DNA from: an uncultured Micromonospora sp. | Lineage (GTDB): Bacteria; Actinomycetota; Actinomycetes; Mycobacteriales; Micromonosporaceae | Length of the DNA stretch: 11,468 bases | Reading direction: 5' to 3' | Assembly: GCA_937951935.1 (NCBI GenBank) | Contig: CALGAM010000058.1 | Span: forward strand, 1-11,468 | Shown: positions 1-6,294 of the stretch, in pieces | Position numbering within the stretch: the first letter of the stretch is position 1 | Layout of the letters: every line of letters begins with the position of its first letter | Program-made: the position numbers and the translations under genes | Notes under the pieces: model-generated | Told to the model about the DNA's origin: nothing | The model's database searches: none | What the model saw: only the letters and a program-made list of their open reading frames with translations

Positions 1-295
1 CGGCGACCTCGTGATGGGTGACGCGGTCGTCCCACCGGCTCAGGACGCGGCGGGCCGCCTCCTCGACCACGGCCCGCTCGGGGTCGTCGCCGGCGAACGC
101 CCGCACGTCGTCCATGCCGCCAAAGTACGTGATCGAGGTGAACATGACCTCGTCGCCGTCGTCGCGGCGGAGCAGGTGGGCGCCGCGGAAGCCCGGAACC
201 TGGTGGAGGTGCTCGGCCACCTCGGTCTCGTAGTGTCGCTGGTAGTCGTCGGCGGTGGCCGCCGGGGCCCAGCCCCGCCACGTCCGCGCGATCAT
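1..295 (-). CDS. Small ABM-like (antibiotic biosynthesis monooxygenase-type) protein, partial at 3' end
   Basis: The ATG at 295-293 opens a frame of 98 codons that runs off the left edge without a stop. The start is supported by a purine-rich GGGGCGAGG stretch about 5-13 bases upstream. The N-terminus begins MIARTWRGWAP and continues with a DDYQRHYETEV helix, then HLHQVPGFRGAHLLRR, EVMFTSITYF and DDVRAFAGDD. This is the pattern of dimeric alpha/beta-barrel proteins of the ABM/EthD type: an N-terminal strand, a helix, a 'PGFRGA' turn, then strands bearing F/Y. Such proteins are about 100 residues, so only a few C-terminal residues are probably missing. Family members include heme-degrading and quinone-forming monooxygenases as well as many of unknown function. 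No substrate can be inferred. It lies downstream of the methyltransferase in the same direction, but a 191-bp gap with a hairpin suggests separate transcription. Confidence 0.7.
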   Translation of the reverse strand, partial: MIARTWRGWAPAATADDYQRHYETEVAEHLHQVPGFRGAHLLRRDDGDEVMFTSITYFGGMDDVRAFAGDDPERAVVEEAARRVLSRWDDRVTHHEVA

Positions 296-433
296 TCGAT
301 ACCTCGCCCCTTTCGGTTTCCGTGGCTGTGTCTCCAGCCGCCTGAGGATGGCCGTCGATCCTATTCGACCCGTCCCGCCGGTGGAGGTGGCTCGTGGTGC
401 CGGCGAGCCTGTCGCTCACCGTGGCCGTGACCG

Positions 434-466
434 GGACCCCGTCCCCACATCCCACCGGCGGGGTCC
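434..466 (-). terminator. Hairpin downstream of the methyltransferase gene
   Basis: GGACCCCG (434-441) is complementary to CGGGGTCC (459-466), with a 17-nt loop. It begins about 20 bases past the methyltransferase stop on the minus strand. There is no T-run, as is common for actinobacterial terminators. Of the rest of the 296-486 gap, only a possible TAGGAT -10-like hexamer on the minus strand (near 349-354) is worth noting as a promoter candidate for the ABM-like gene; it has no convincing -35. Confidence 0.4.
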
Positions 467-486
467 GGCTGCCGCGGCGGGTCCGG

Positions 487-1092
487 TCAGCCGGCTCTGG
501 CCAGCAGGAACGCCTGGCCGTCCCGCTCCTGGCCCTGGGCGCACCGCACCACGCGGCACACCTCGCTCAGGCCGGCGGCCGTGAGCCGACCGGCGACCTC
601 CTCGGCGGAGTAGGCGTAGCGCTCAAGGCGAATGTCGTGGCCGAACCGGCGGTAGGCTGGAGCGACGTCGCGGACGCCGTCGCCGGCCTGGAACCCGACG
701 AGCAGGTGACCGCCGGGGCGGAGCACCCGGGCGGCCTCCGCGAAGATGCGTGCCTGACCGGCGGGCGGCGTGTGGATGATCGAGTACCACAGCAGGACGC
801 CGGCGAACTGGTTGTCCCGGTAGGGCAGCTCGGTCACCGAGCCCACGGTGAACACCAGGTCCGGATGGTCGCGCCGTGCCATGGCGATCATCCCCGGTGA
901 CAGGTCCACCCCGGTCACCCGACAGCCGCGTTCGGTGAGGTAGCGGCTCAGCCGACCCGCCCCGCACCCGGCGTCGAGGACCCGCGGGTCGCCGGCCGCC
1001 GTCACCGCCTCGGCGAAGGTGTCCACCATGGCCAGGTCGAGTCGAGCCTCCCCGCGGGTGTCCGGGAAGTAGGCCGCGTAGTCCTGCGCCAC
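487..1092 (-). CDS. Class I SAM-dependent methyltransferase (N-terminus possibly truncated by a frameshift)
   Basis: The open frame encodes 201 residues from a GTG at 1092-1090. Residues 38-47 (VLDAGCGAGR) are the glycine-rich SAM-binding motif I. GVDLSPGMIAMAR (61-73) carries the acidic residue that binds the ribose of SAM, and VGSVTELPYRDNQFAGV (83-99) is the motif II region. ARVLRPGGHLLVGF (121-134) is motif III of the Methyltransf_11/25 fold. The substrate is unknown. The start is doubtful: the same frame stays open upstream (codons for ELLDFRGVRRAYDT), which looks like the usual N-terminal helix of these enzymes, but it has no start codon before a TGA. Removing one base from the G5 run at 1138-1142 would join this segment to a GTG at 1153-1151 or an ATG at 1165-1163, giving MTSFPTELLDFRG as the N-terminus. 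No good ribosome site precedes 1092. The function is confident at the family level only. Confidence 0.85.
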   Translation of the reverse strand: MAQDYAAYFPDTRGEARLDLAMVDTFAEAVTAAGDPRVLDAGCGAGRLSRYLTERGCRVTGVDLSPGMIAMARRDHPDLVFTVGSVTELPYRDNQFAGVLLWYSIIHTPPAGQARIFAEAARVLRPGGHLLVGFQAGDGVRDVAPAYRRFGHDIRLERYAYSAEEVAGRLTAAGLSEVCRVVRCAQGQERDGQAFLLARAG

Positions 1093-1212
1093 GGTGTCGT
1101 AGGCACGTCGTACGCCACGGAAGTCGAGCAGTTCTGTGGGGGAAGGAAGTCACGCGCCGCATCATCGCGCCTGCACGCCGAGCGGGCGCAGCCAGGCGAG
1201 TCTCGCGCCGGC

Positions 1213-1842
1213 TCAGGTGGGGAGTGCCAGGTAGCCACGGGAGAACGCGGCGGCCACGGCGGCGGCCCGGTCGTTGACGCCGAGCTTCGCGTACACGTGC
1301 AGCAGGTTCGTCTTGACCGTCGCCTCGCTGATGAACAACTGCCGGGCGGCCTCGCGGTTGGTCGCACCCTGGGCGACCAGTCGCAGGACCTCCAGCTCGC
1401 GCTGGGACAGGGGCTCCGACGCGGGTTGCCGGATCTGGCCCATCAGCCGGCTCGCGACGGTGGGGGAGAGGACCGCCTGTCCCCGCGCGGCGGCCTCGAC
1501 CGCGCGGAACAGCTCCTCCCGAGGCGCGTCCTTGAGCAGGTAGCCGGTGGCGCCGGCCTCGATCGCGGGCAGGACGTCGCTGTCCGTGTCGTACGTGGTG
1601 AGCACCAGGACCCGGGCCGGCACCCCGCGGCTGGCCAGTTCCCTGATGGCGGTGACCCCGTCGGTCCTCGGCATCCGTAGGTCCATGAGGATGACGTCGG
1701 GCCGGAGTCGCTCCGCGGCGACGATGGCCTCCGCGCCGTCACCGGCCTCGCCGAGCACCGTGAAGCGCGGGTCGGCGCCGAACATGCCCCGCAACCCGTC
1801 CCGCACCACGGGGTGATCGTCGACGATCAACAGCGAGATCAC
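1213..1842 (-). CDS. NarL/FixJ-family response regulator (LuxR-type HTH)
   Basis: This is a complete 209-residue protein. The receiver domain (1-120) has the acidic pair D8/D9, the phosphoacceptor D54 in VILMDLRMP, T82 in VLVLTTY and K104 in GYLLKDAPREE, so phosphorylation chemistry should be intact. The GerE/LuxR HTH spans about 145-205 (LSQRELEVLRLVAQG, then ISEATVKTNLLHVYAKLGV). The GTG start at 1842 is preceded by GGAGG (1848-1852). It overlaps by four bases (GTGA, 1839-1842) the ancestral stop codon of the histidine kinase, which shows translational coupling and cognate pairing with that kinase. The expected target is the neighbouring ABC transporter operon. That operon is now deleted and frameshifted, so this regulator may be an orphan or may act elsewhere. 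No defect is seen in it. Confidence 0.95.
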   Translation of the reverse strand: MISLLIVDDHPVVRDGLRGMFGADPRFTVLGEAGDGAEAIVAAERLRPDVILMDLRMPRTDGVTAIRELASRGVPARVLVLTTYDTDSDVLPAIEAGATGYLLKDAPREELFRAVEAAARGQAVLSPTVASRLMGQIRQPASEPLSQRELEVLRLVAQGATNREAARQLFISEATVKTNLLHVYAKLGVNDRAAAVAAAFSRGYLALPT

Positions 1843-3043
1843 TCCTTACCTCCCGGTGGGATGGCCGGTACGGTGGCCGAGATCGCCGTCCCCCGCCCGG
1901 CTCGGACTCGATGTCCAACCGGCCGGTGAGGCGCTGCACCCGTTGCCGCATCCCGGCGAGCCCGAAGCCACCGTCCGGCGCGGAACCGTTGGCACGCCGT
2001 ACGCCGGGCTCGAAGCCGACTCCGTCGTCGCGCACGTCGAGGGTCACCACGTCCTCCATGTACGACAGGGTCAGCCCGACCCGGCTGGCCCGCGCGTGCT
2101 TGGCCACGTTGGCGAGTGCCTCCTGCGCGATGCGCAGCAGCGTCACCTCGACGTCGGCGTGCATCGGTCGGGCGTTGCCGGTGGTGGTCAGCGTTACATC
2201 GATGTGGTTCACCTCCGCCCAGCGCCTGGCCACGTCGCTGATCGCGTCCGGAAGTCGGGCCTCGGCGAGCACCGCCGGCTCCACCGCGTGCACCGTCCGG
2301 CGGGCCTCGGCGAGGCTCTCCCGGACCAGCTGCATCGCGTTCGCCAGGTGCCGTCGTGATGTCGAGGGCTCGTCCAGCGTCTGCTCGGCGGCCTGGAGCT
2401 GGGTGAGGATGCCGGCGAGCCCCTGGGCGAGGGTGTCGTGGATCTCCCGGGCCATCCGCTGTCGCTCGTCGAGCATCCCGGCCTCGCGGGCCTGGACCAG
2501 CAGTTGGGCGTGCAGGCCGGCGTTCTCCTCCAGCGCGGCGGCCAGCTTGACGTTGGCGTCGTGCAGCTCGACGAGCGCCTGCTTCTGCCTGCGGTTGCGC
2601 TGGTCGGTCGTCTCGGCGAGGCGGAAGAACGTCCCGGCCAGCAGGACGCTGATCAGGCTGAGCGCGGTCCACTCCCACCACCCGCCGGCGGCGATCTGGG
2701 CCGCCCCGCCCAGGTACGCCACCGCCGAGATCGTCGCGGTGGCGGCAACGCCGGCGTAGCGCCAGTGTCCCAGCAGATACAGGAACGCCTGCGGGTATCC
2801 GATGAACGCGAAGATGCCATAGAAGGGCGCGACGGCCACCAGGCTGGCGGTCAGCGCCATCAGTCCGGTGTAGTACAGGCCCATCCGCGGACCGATGTGG
2901 TGCCAACGCGGGTTGAGCGTGTGGAACCAGAGCAACCAGAGCGTGATCGCGGTAGCGAGGCCGAGCGCGGCCGGTAGGTGTACCGGCATGCCCCACATCG
3001 GCTGGAGCAGGGTGCGCGATCGACAGCCGCTGCTGCTGCCCAC
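1839..3043 (-). pseudogene. Sensor histidine kinase of the response regulator below; 5'-truncated and frameshifted at 3' end
   Basis: Hydrophobic segments lie at about residues 20-42, 55-72, 73-92, 95-118 and 122-141, followed by a linker coiled coil (150-190). The HisKA_3 box DERQRMAREIHDTLAQGLAG puts the phosphoacceptor at H202. The HATPase has an N box (IAQEALANVAKHARAS, 305-320), a G1 box (DVRDDGVGF, 336-344) and a G2 box (GGFGLAGMRQR, 358-368). After EPGGG (residue 385) the frame changes. One extra base in the C5 run at 1890-1894 (plus strand) would restore TAISATVPAIPPGGKE and a TGA at 1841-1839 overlapping the regulator start. As it stands, the frame runs on to 1739 inside the regulator gene. 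The 5' end is fused to ABC ATPase sequence near 3010-3017, so the first residues from the GTG at 3043 are out-of-frame ATPase DNA, and a first TM segment may be lost. Residual translation from internal ATGs is possible. Confidence 0.8.
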
Positions 3044-3438
3044 CGGACAGCCGTCGGAACTGGGTGTCGAGCTTGTCGGCGAGGCGCAGGGCGTCGACCA
3101 GCTCCCGCCAGTCGGCCGGCTGTCGATAGAACGAGCTGTGCAGCCGCATCGCCTCGGCGACGGTGAGCTTGTCGGGCAGCTCGCTCTCCTGCAACCGCGC
3201 CGAGCACGTGCCGCAGCTCACCGGCTGGGTCGCGGTGTGGATCGATGCCGCAGACCCGGATGCTGCCCGCGTCCGGGGTGCGCAGCCCCTCGACACACTC
3301 GACGGTCGTGGTCTTGCCCGCCCCGTTGGGCCCCAGAATGCCGAAGATCTCGCCCTGTTCGACGGCGAAGCTGATTTCGTCCACCACGGTGCGGTCGCCG
3401 TAGCGCTTGACCAGGCCGGATAGTTCGATGATTGCCAT
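3010..3438 (-). pseudogene. ABC transporter ATP-binding protein, 5' fragment with frameshift and 3' deletion
   Basis: From the ATG at 3438, MAIIELSGLVKRYG leads to Walker A GILGPNGAGKTTT (residues 33-45) and GLRTPDAGSIRVCGIDP. This is the DrrA/CcmA-like drug-export or ABC-2 type ATPase family. After HVLGA the frame is lost. The continuation QESELPDKLTVAEAM, then LRLADKLDTQFRRLSGGQQQ (signature motif) and RLSIA, lies in another frame. The family consensus LGAQLQES suggests two bases are missing near 3195-3196. Coding similarity stops abruptly after RLSIA, about base 3015, where histidine kinase sequence begins. Walker B, the D-loop, the H-loop and the whole C-terminal half (about 150-180 residues) are absent. 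An ABC-2 permease gene, usual between ATPase and kinase in such operons, is also absent. It cannot encode a working ATPase. The ribosome site before the ATG is weak. Confidence 0.85.
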
Positions 3439-3515
3439 ATCCGGAAGCCTGCCGTCCGTGACCCGGAGTCGAATCGACCACGTGGCGACGGCCCGCGTCT
3501 GGCGCGGTGGGGTCG

Positions 3516-3531
3516 CCGATCAACCGATCGG
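3516..3531. promoter_or_regulatory. Small inverted repeat in a divergent intergenic region
   Basis: CCGATC-AACC-GATCGG is a perfect 6-bp-arm inverted repeat. It lies in the 127-bp gap between the ABC ATPase start (minus, 3438) and the start of the small membrane protein (plus, 3566). It could be an operator for the divergent promoters. A second short palindrome, GTCGAATCGAC, lies about 50 bases to its left. No convincing -10/-35 pair is visible. Confidence 0.25.
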
Positions 3532-3565
3532 TGGATAAGGCGACCTCGGCCCGAGGCCCGGCGTC

Positions 3566-4024
3566 GTGGCGCGGCCGGCGCACGGCAAGGCCGAGGAGAC
3601 GATCCGGTGCGGCCACTGCGGCGAGACGGTTCGGTTCACCGTGCTCTGCGCCAGCCGGACCCGCCGGTGGCGGGCCTGGCTGTTCTGGGTCGGGGTTGCG
3701 CTGCTGGTCGCCGCCGTCGCACTCGGCTATGTCAGCTATCAGCAGGTCGGACATGCGGAGAGTCCGCTCTGGCCGCTGGTGTCGGCGGTCGTCGATGCGC
3801 TGCTCTGCTGCATGGGGATCGCCGGCGTGACAGCCGGCCTGGTCTTCCCCGGAATCCGATCCCCGAATCTCTGGACCGGCCAGCCGGCGCAGCCCGGGAC
3901 CCACCTCGGGACGTACGACGCGCATCCCGGGCGGAGACGCCGCCGGCGCCAGCGGGTGGTGTCGCTCCACGAGCATCCGGCCGAGCCGCCAACCAGCGAC
4001 GACTCGACCGCCACCCTCCGCTGA
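3566..4024 (+). CDS. Small CxxC / two-TM membrane protein, unknown function
   Basis: A 152-residue open frame starts at GTG 3566; a TAA lies in frame 30 bases upstream, so no earlier start is possible. Residues 12-19 (TIRCGHCG) give a CxxC pair of zinc-ribbon type, with another Cys at 28. Two hydrophobic segments follow, about 38-58 (AWLFWVGVALLVAAVALGYV) and 70-95 (PLWPLVSAVVDALLCCMGIA). The tail is basic then acidic: RRRRRRQR at 123-130, ending TSDDSTATLR. The layout suggests a cytoplasmic zinc-ribbon head on a membrane hairpin. I do not recognise a named family. No strong ribosome site is seen, so the gene could have lost its true 5' end, like its decayed neighbours. It is convergent with the SitI3-like gene; the 73-bp gap between their stops shows no clean terminator hairpin. 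Confidence 0.55.
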   Translation: MARPAHGKAEETIRCGHCGETVRFTVLCASRTRRWRAWLFWVGVALLVAAVALGYVSYQQVGHAESPLWPLVSAVVDALLCCMGIAGVTAGLVFPGIRSPNLWTGQPAQPGTHLGTYDAHPGRRRRRRQRVVSLHEHPAEPPTSDDSTATLR

Positions 4025-4097
4025 GGGGGCGAGCCCAGCCGAGGAGCCGGATCAGGCCGCTGGGGGCGGGGTCGTCGCTGAGCCGTATCTCGGCCGC

Positions 4098-4550
4098 TCA
4101 TTGACGAATGATGCCGTTGTCCATGTCGTGGTGGCTCCACCACGTCGTTCCATGCCTGCGAAGTACGCCTGCGACGCGTGTCAGCAACAGCCAGTTGCTG
4201 TTGAGGACGAGCGCCGCGTCTTCCGGTCGTTCCGCCAGCACCCGGGCCACGGCTGCCAACATGTTCGGCTTCCCCTTTTCGGTTAGCGCCTCCTTATTCA
4301 TGTGAAAGTTGATGTCGACGTAGGTTTCCGGCTCCCAGATTCACGGAGAGCCGCTGTCGTCCTCGGCTTCGTGGTAGCCGTTGCTGCCAGAGGTGATGTC
4401 GACGATGTACCCGTACTCTTCGTAGAGCGGGGCGCTGAGCATCGGTTTGCCGGATCTGGTCGTGGTCCGCCTGGCGCCTGGAGCGACCAGCTCCGCCACC
4501 TGCTCCAGGGGGATCTCACCCGCCAGGGTCAACCGGTAATCTATGGACAT
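4098..4550 (-). pseudogene. SitI3-like (immunity-type) protein gene interrupted by an in-frame TGA
   Basis: The ATG at 4550 is preceded by AGAGAGG about 7 bases upstream. The frame reads MSIDYRLTLAGEIPLEQVAE, later YEEYGYIVDITSGSNGYHEA and EDDSGSP, then a TGA at 4343-4341. The same frame continues without a gap: IWEPETYVDINFHMNKEALT, then GKPNMLAAVARVLAERPEDA, ALVLNSNWLLLTRVAGVLRR and HGTTWWSHHDMDNGIIRQ, stopping at 4100-4098. The whole reads as one protein of about 150 residues with a nonsense codon. The sequence before EPETY in relatives, as I recall them, is Trp-rich, so TGG to TGA is the simplest change. I recognise the pattern as the actinobacterial SitI3 family, named after the immunity protein of the Myxococcus SitA3 toxin. 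That name is from memory, not a search. An ATG at 4301 could give a 67-residue C-terminal product, but this is doubtful. Confidence 0.7.
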
Positions 4551-4574
4551 CGTCGTAGCCTCTCTTCGGTCCGG

Positions 4575-4709
4575 TTAAACGATTTGTACTATCGTGCGGC
4601 CGCGTCTGACCGCCACCAGCTCCCGCAATCCCTCGATCGGCCAATCGGCGAACTACTTCGGCAGGGTGTCGACCTTCTCCATGGCCGTAGCGTGCCACGT
4701 GAATTCACT
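4575..4709 (-). pseudogene. Possible 3' remnant of the gene upstream of the SitI3-like gene (candidate partner/toxin tail)
   Basis: In one minus-strand frame this reads EFTWHATAMEKVDTLPK, TAG (4655-4653), FADWPIEGLRELVAVRRG, RTIVQIV, TAA (4577-4575). The composition is protein-like (WHATAMEK, FADWPIEGLREL), and the residue at the TAG reads naturally as Trp (PKWFADWP). It ends 24 bases before the SitI3-like ATG, the spacing expected for a toxin gene followed by its immunity gene. Upstream of about 4710 the frame no longer looks coding. No family is recognised. The toxin idea rests only on position. Confidence 0.3.
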
Positions 4710-4836
4710 TAATTGAAGACGGTGAAGATCGTGCTGGCCAGCCTGCTGCGACGATCGTCGACCGTCTGTCGTCAATCAGTGGCTTCGCCGAAAACGTGAT
4801 CAGCGCATTGACGGCGGGGTGGTCCCGGCGGTGGAG

Positions 4837-5514
4837 TCACGATGGCCGGGCGGCATCGCGGTACGCGGCCAGTGCGTCGAGGATCAGATCGAGGCCGAAC
4901 TCGAACTGCCCGCCGAAGTGGTAACCGGGTTGCTGGATGTGTTGGGTGGCGAGTTCGACCAGGTGCGGGTACTGGCCCGCCGCGAAGGCATCCACGATCG
5001 AACCCGCGACCGAGGCGGCGGAGTCTCCGCTGTCGAACGGCAGTGATGCCTCCTGTAGCACGAAGCCGTAGACGTACGCGTCGATGATCGCGTACGCGCG
5101 GGCCGTCATCGGGAGCGAGAAGCCGCCGGCGCGCAGCACGCCCAGCACGGCATCGTGATGGCGCAGGGTGGCCGGCCCGGGGCTGGTCCGGGTCTCGACC
5201 AGGGCCAGTGCCCAGGGGTGCCGCGCGAGGACCGTACGGGCCGAGAGGCATCGTCGGCGCAGCTCGGCGCGCCAGTCGTTGCCCACCTGTGGCAGTTCGA
5301 TCTCCGCGAAGACCCGGTCGACGAGGGCGTCGAGGAGTTCCTCCTTGTTGCGGATGTAGTGGTAGAGCGACATCGGCTTGGCGTTGAGCGCGGCGGCCAG
5401 TGACCGCATGGTCAACGCCGCCAGGCCGTGCGCGTCGGCGATGGCGACCGCCGCGCTCAGGACTCGCTCGCGACTCAGCTGTCGGGCTGGCTCGCTCACC
5501 GTCTGGTTCCCCAT
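4837..5514 (-). CDS. TetR/AcrR-family transcriptional regulator
   Basis: The frame encodes 225 residues. The N-terminal HTH is classical: SRERVLSAAVAIADAHGLAA (14-33), LTMRSLAAALNAKPMSLYHY (34-53) and IRNKEELLDALVDRVFAEIE. The C-terminal ligand-binding domain resembles the TetR_C_1 type, with RHPWALALVETR, AYAIIDAYVYGFVLQE and the conserved terminal FEFGLDLILDAL. The ATG at 5514 has GAGGAG directly abutting it, which is too close. The GTG at codon 6 (5499-5497) has GGGGAACC at a better distance and may be the true start. It is divergent from the DUF4386 gene, with a perfect palindrome (5555-5583) between them. It therefore most likely represses itself and that membrane protein until a small hydrophobic ligand binds. 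The 138-bp stretch downstream of its stop (4699-4836) holds only a 12-bp palindrome, CGACGATCGTCG, near 4749-4760. Confidence 0.93.
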   Translation of the reverse strand: MGNQTVSEPARQLSRERVLSAAVAIADAHGLAALTMRSLAAALNAKPMSLYHYIRNKEELLDALVDRVFAEIELPQVGNDWRAELRRRCLSARTVLARHPWALALVETRTSPGPATLRHHDAVLGVLRAGGFSLPMTARAYAIIDAYVYGFVLQEASLPFDSGDSAASVAGSIVDAFAAGQYPHLVELATQHIQQPGYHFGGQFEFGLDLILDALAAYRDAARPS

Positions 5515-5529
5515 CTCCTCGCCATTCCG

Positions 5530-5558
5530 TTGACCGACGTCGTTGCCGAGCGTACCGT
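5530..5558 (+). promoter_or_regulatory. Possible sigma70-type promoter for the DUF4386 gene
   Basis: TTGACC (5530-5535) and TACCGT (5553-5558) are separated by 17 bases. The -35 is good and the -10 fits only TAnnnT. The palindrome at 5555-5583 overlaps the -10 and the expected start site, as an operator would. Confidence 0.35.
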
Positions 5559-5583
5559 ACTTAGTACGACGTACTAAGTACGG
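5555..5583. promoter_or_regulatory. Perfect palindrome, probable TetR operator
   Basis: CCGTACTTAGTAC (5555-5567) and GTACTAAGTACGG (5571-5583) are exact reverse complements around the centre GAC. Each arm also contains a smaller GTAC-N3-GTAC palindrome, so two regulator dimers could bind. It lies in the 86-bp gap between the divergent tetR-like (5514) and DUF4386 (5601) starts, ending 17 bases before the latter. Confidence 0.8.
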
Positions 5584-5600
5584 AACCCTGGGAGGCGACG

Positions 5601-6188
5601 ATGTTTCTGCACTCGGCCGGCCGATGTGTCGGTGCGTTCTTCCTGCTGGCGATCGTCGCCTACGGCATCGGCAGCTCCCTGCCCGGACAGCTTGCCGGGA
5701 CGGCGCTCGTCGTACTCAACTCCGTCCTGGTGGCGGCCATCGGCGCGCTGGTCTTTCTGGCGCTGCGGCGGAGTCATCCGGGGGTCGCCTGGACGTACCT
5801 TGTGGCCCGCGGCGCGGAGGCGTTGTTGCTCACCGTCGGGATCGTCCTGCTGGACCGGGTCGGGGTCGAGGCCGCCGACCTCGCGTACCAGATGGCCATG
5901 CTGTCGCTCGGCCTGGGCAGTCTGCCCCTCTGCCTGGCGGTCAGCCGGCTGCACTGGCTGCCGCGCTGGCTGGCGATCTGGGGATTCGCGGGATACGCGC
6001 TGCTGGCGGCGGGTTCGGCCGCCGAACTGCTGGGCGCCGGGGTCGGGCTCGTCCTGTCGATTCCGGGAGGACTGTTCGAGGTTGTCCTCGGCCTGCTGTT
6101 GCTCGTTCGCGGCGTCGCACCGGCCACCGGCGCGCGGCCGACCATCGCCGTGCGGCCGGACACCGCGCCCGATGCGGCGCTGCGCTGA
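5601..6188 (+). CDS. DUF4386-family integral membrane protein
   Basis: This is a 195-residue protein with six predicted TM segments at about 8-26, 33-55, 64-84, 93-113, 121-143 and 146-168. The ATG at 5601 has GGAGG at 5591-5595, an ideal distance. Family marks include YLVARGAEALLLTVGI in TM3 and RLHWLPRWLAIWGFAGYALL leading into TM5; the 'PRWLAxWGxxGY' stretch is typical of DUF4386. Function in the family is unknown. The pairing with a divergent TetR regulator and operator suggests induction by a membrane-active or toxic compound. That is inference; there is no transporter motif. The C-terminus (about 170-195) is hydrophilic. A terminator follows at 6224-6266. Confidence 0.88.
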   Translation: MFLHSAGRCVGAFFLLAIVAYGIGSSLPGQLAGTALVVLNSVLVAAIGALVFLALRRSHPGVAWTYLVARGAEALLLTVGIVLLDRVGVEAADLAYQMAMLSLGLGSLPLCLAVSRLHWLPRWLAIWGFAGYALLAAGSAAELLGAGVGLVLSIPGGLFEVVLGLLLLVRGVAPATGARPTIAVRPDTAPDAALR

Positions 6189-6223
6189 GGAGATCAGCGC
6201 CCCGGTACGCGTCCAGTCCTCGG

Positions 6224-6266
6224 ACGGGCCCCTACCGCACCGCGTTCAGCGGCTGAAGGGGCCCGT
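6224..6266. terminator. Bidirectional terminator between convergent genes
   Basis: ACGGGCCCCT (6224-6233) is the exact reverse complement of AGGGGCCCGT (6257-6266). The 23-nt loop itself contains a small TTCAGC/GGCTGAA fold. It sits between the stops of the DUF4386 gene (6188, plus) and the Pro-rich membrane protein (6295, minus). Confidence 0.75.
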
Positions 6267-6294
6267 TCCCGCATCGGCGGGGTGACCGATCGCC

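Noticed and set aside
1093..1212. Terminator or small RNA between the response regulator and the methyltransferase
   Set aside because: Only an imperfect GCCTG/CAGGC pairing with mismatches is visible (about 1169-1200); not enough to call.
1911..2977. Plus-strand open frames opposite the histidine kinase
   Set aside because: They lie antisense to a well-supported kinase domain and contain no recognisable motifs.
4302..4712. Plus-strand frame of 136 codons across the SitI3-like locus
   Set aside because: It covers the antisense of a recognisable protein family, and its own sequence shows no family features or ribosome site.
5497..5525. A 9-codon leader frame (ATG at 5525) ending in a TGA that overlaps the alternative GTG start of the TetR gene
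   Set aside because: It would make a neat GTGA coupling and contains rare AGG AGA codons, but it has no clear ribosome site and is short enough to occur by chance.
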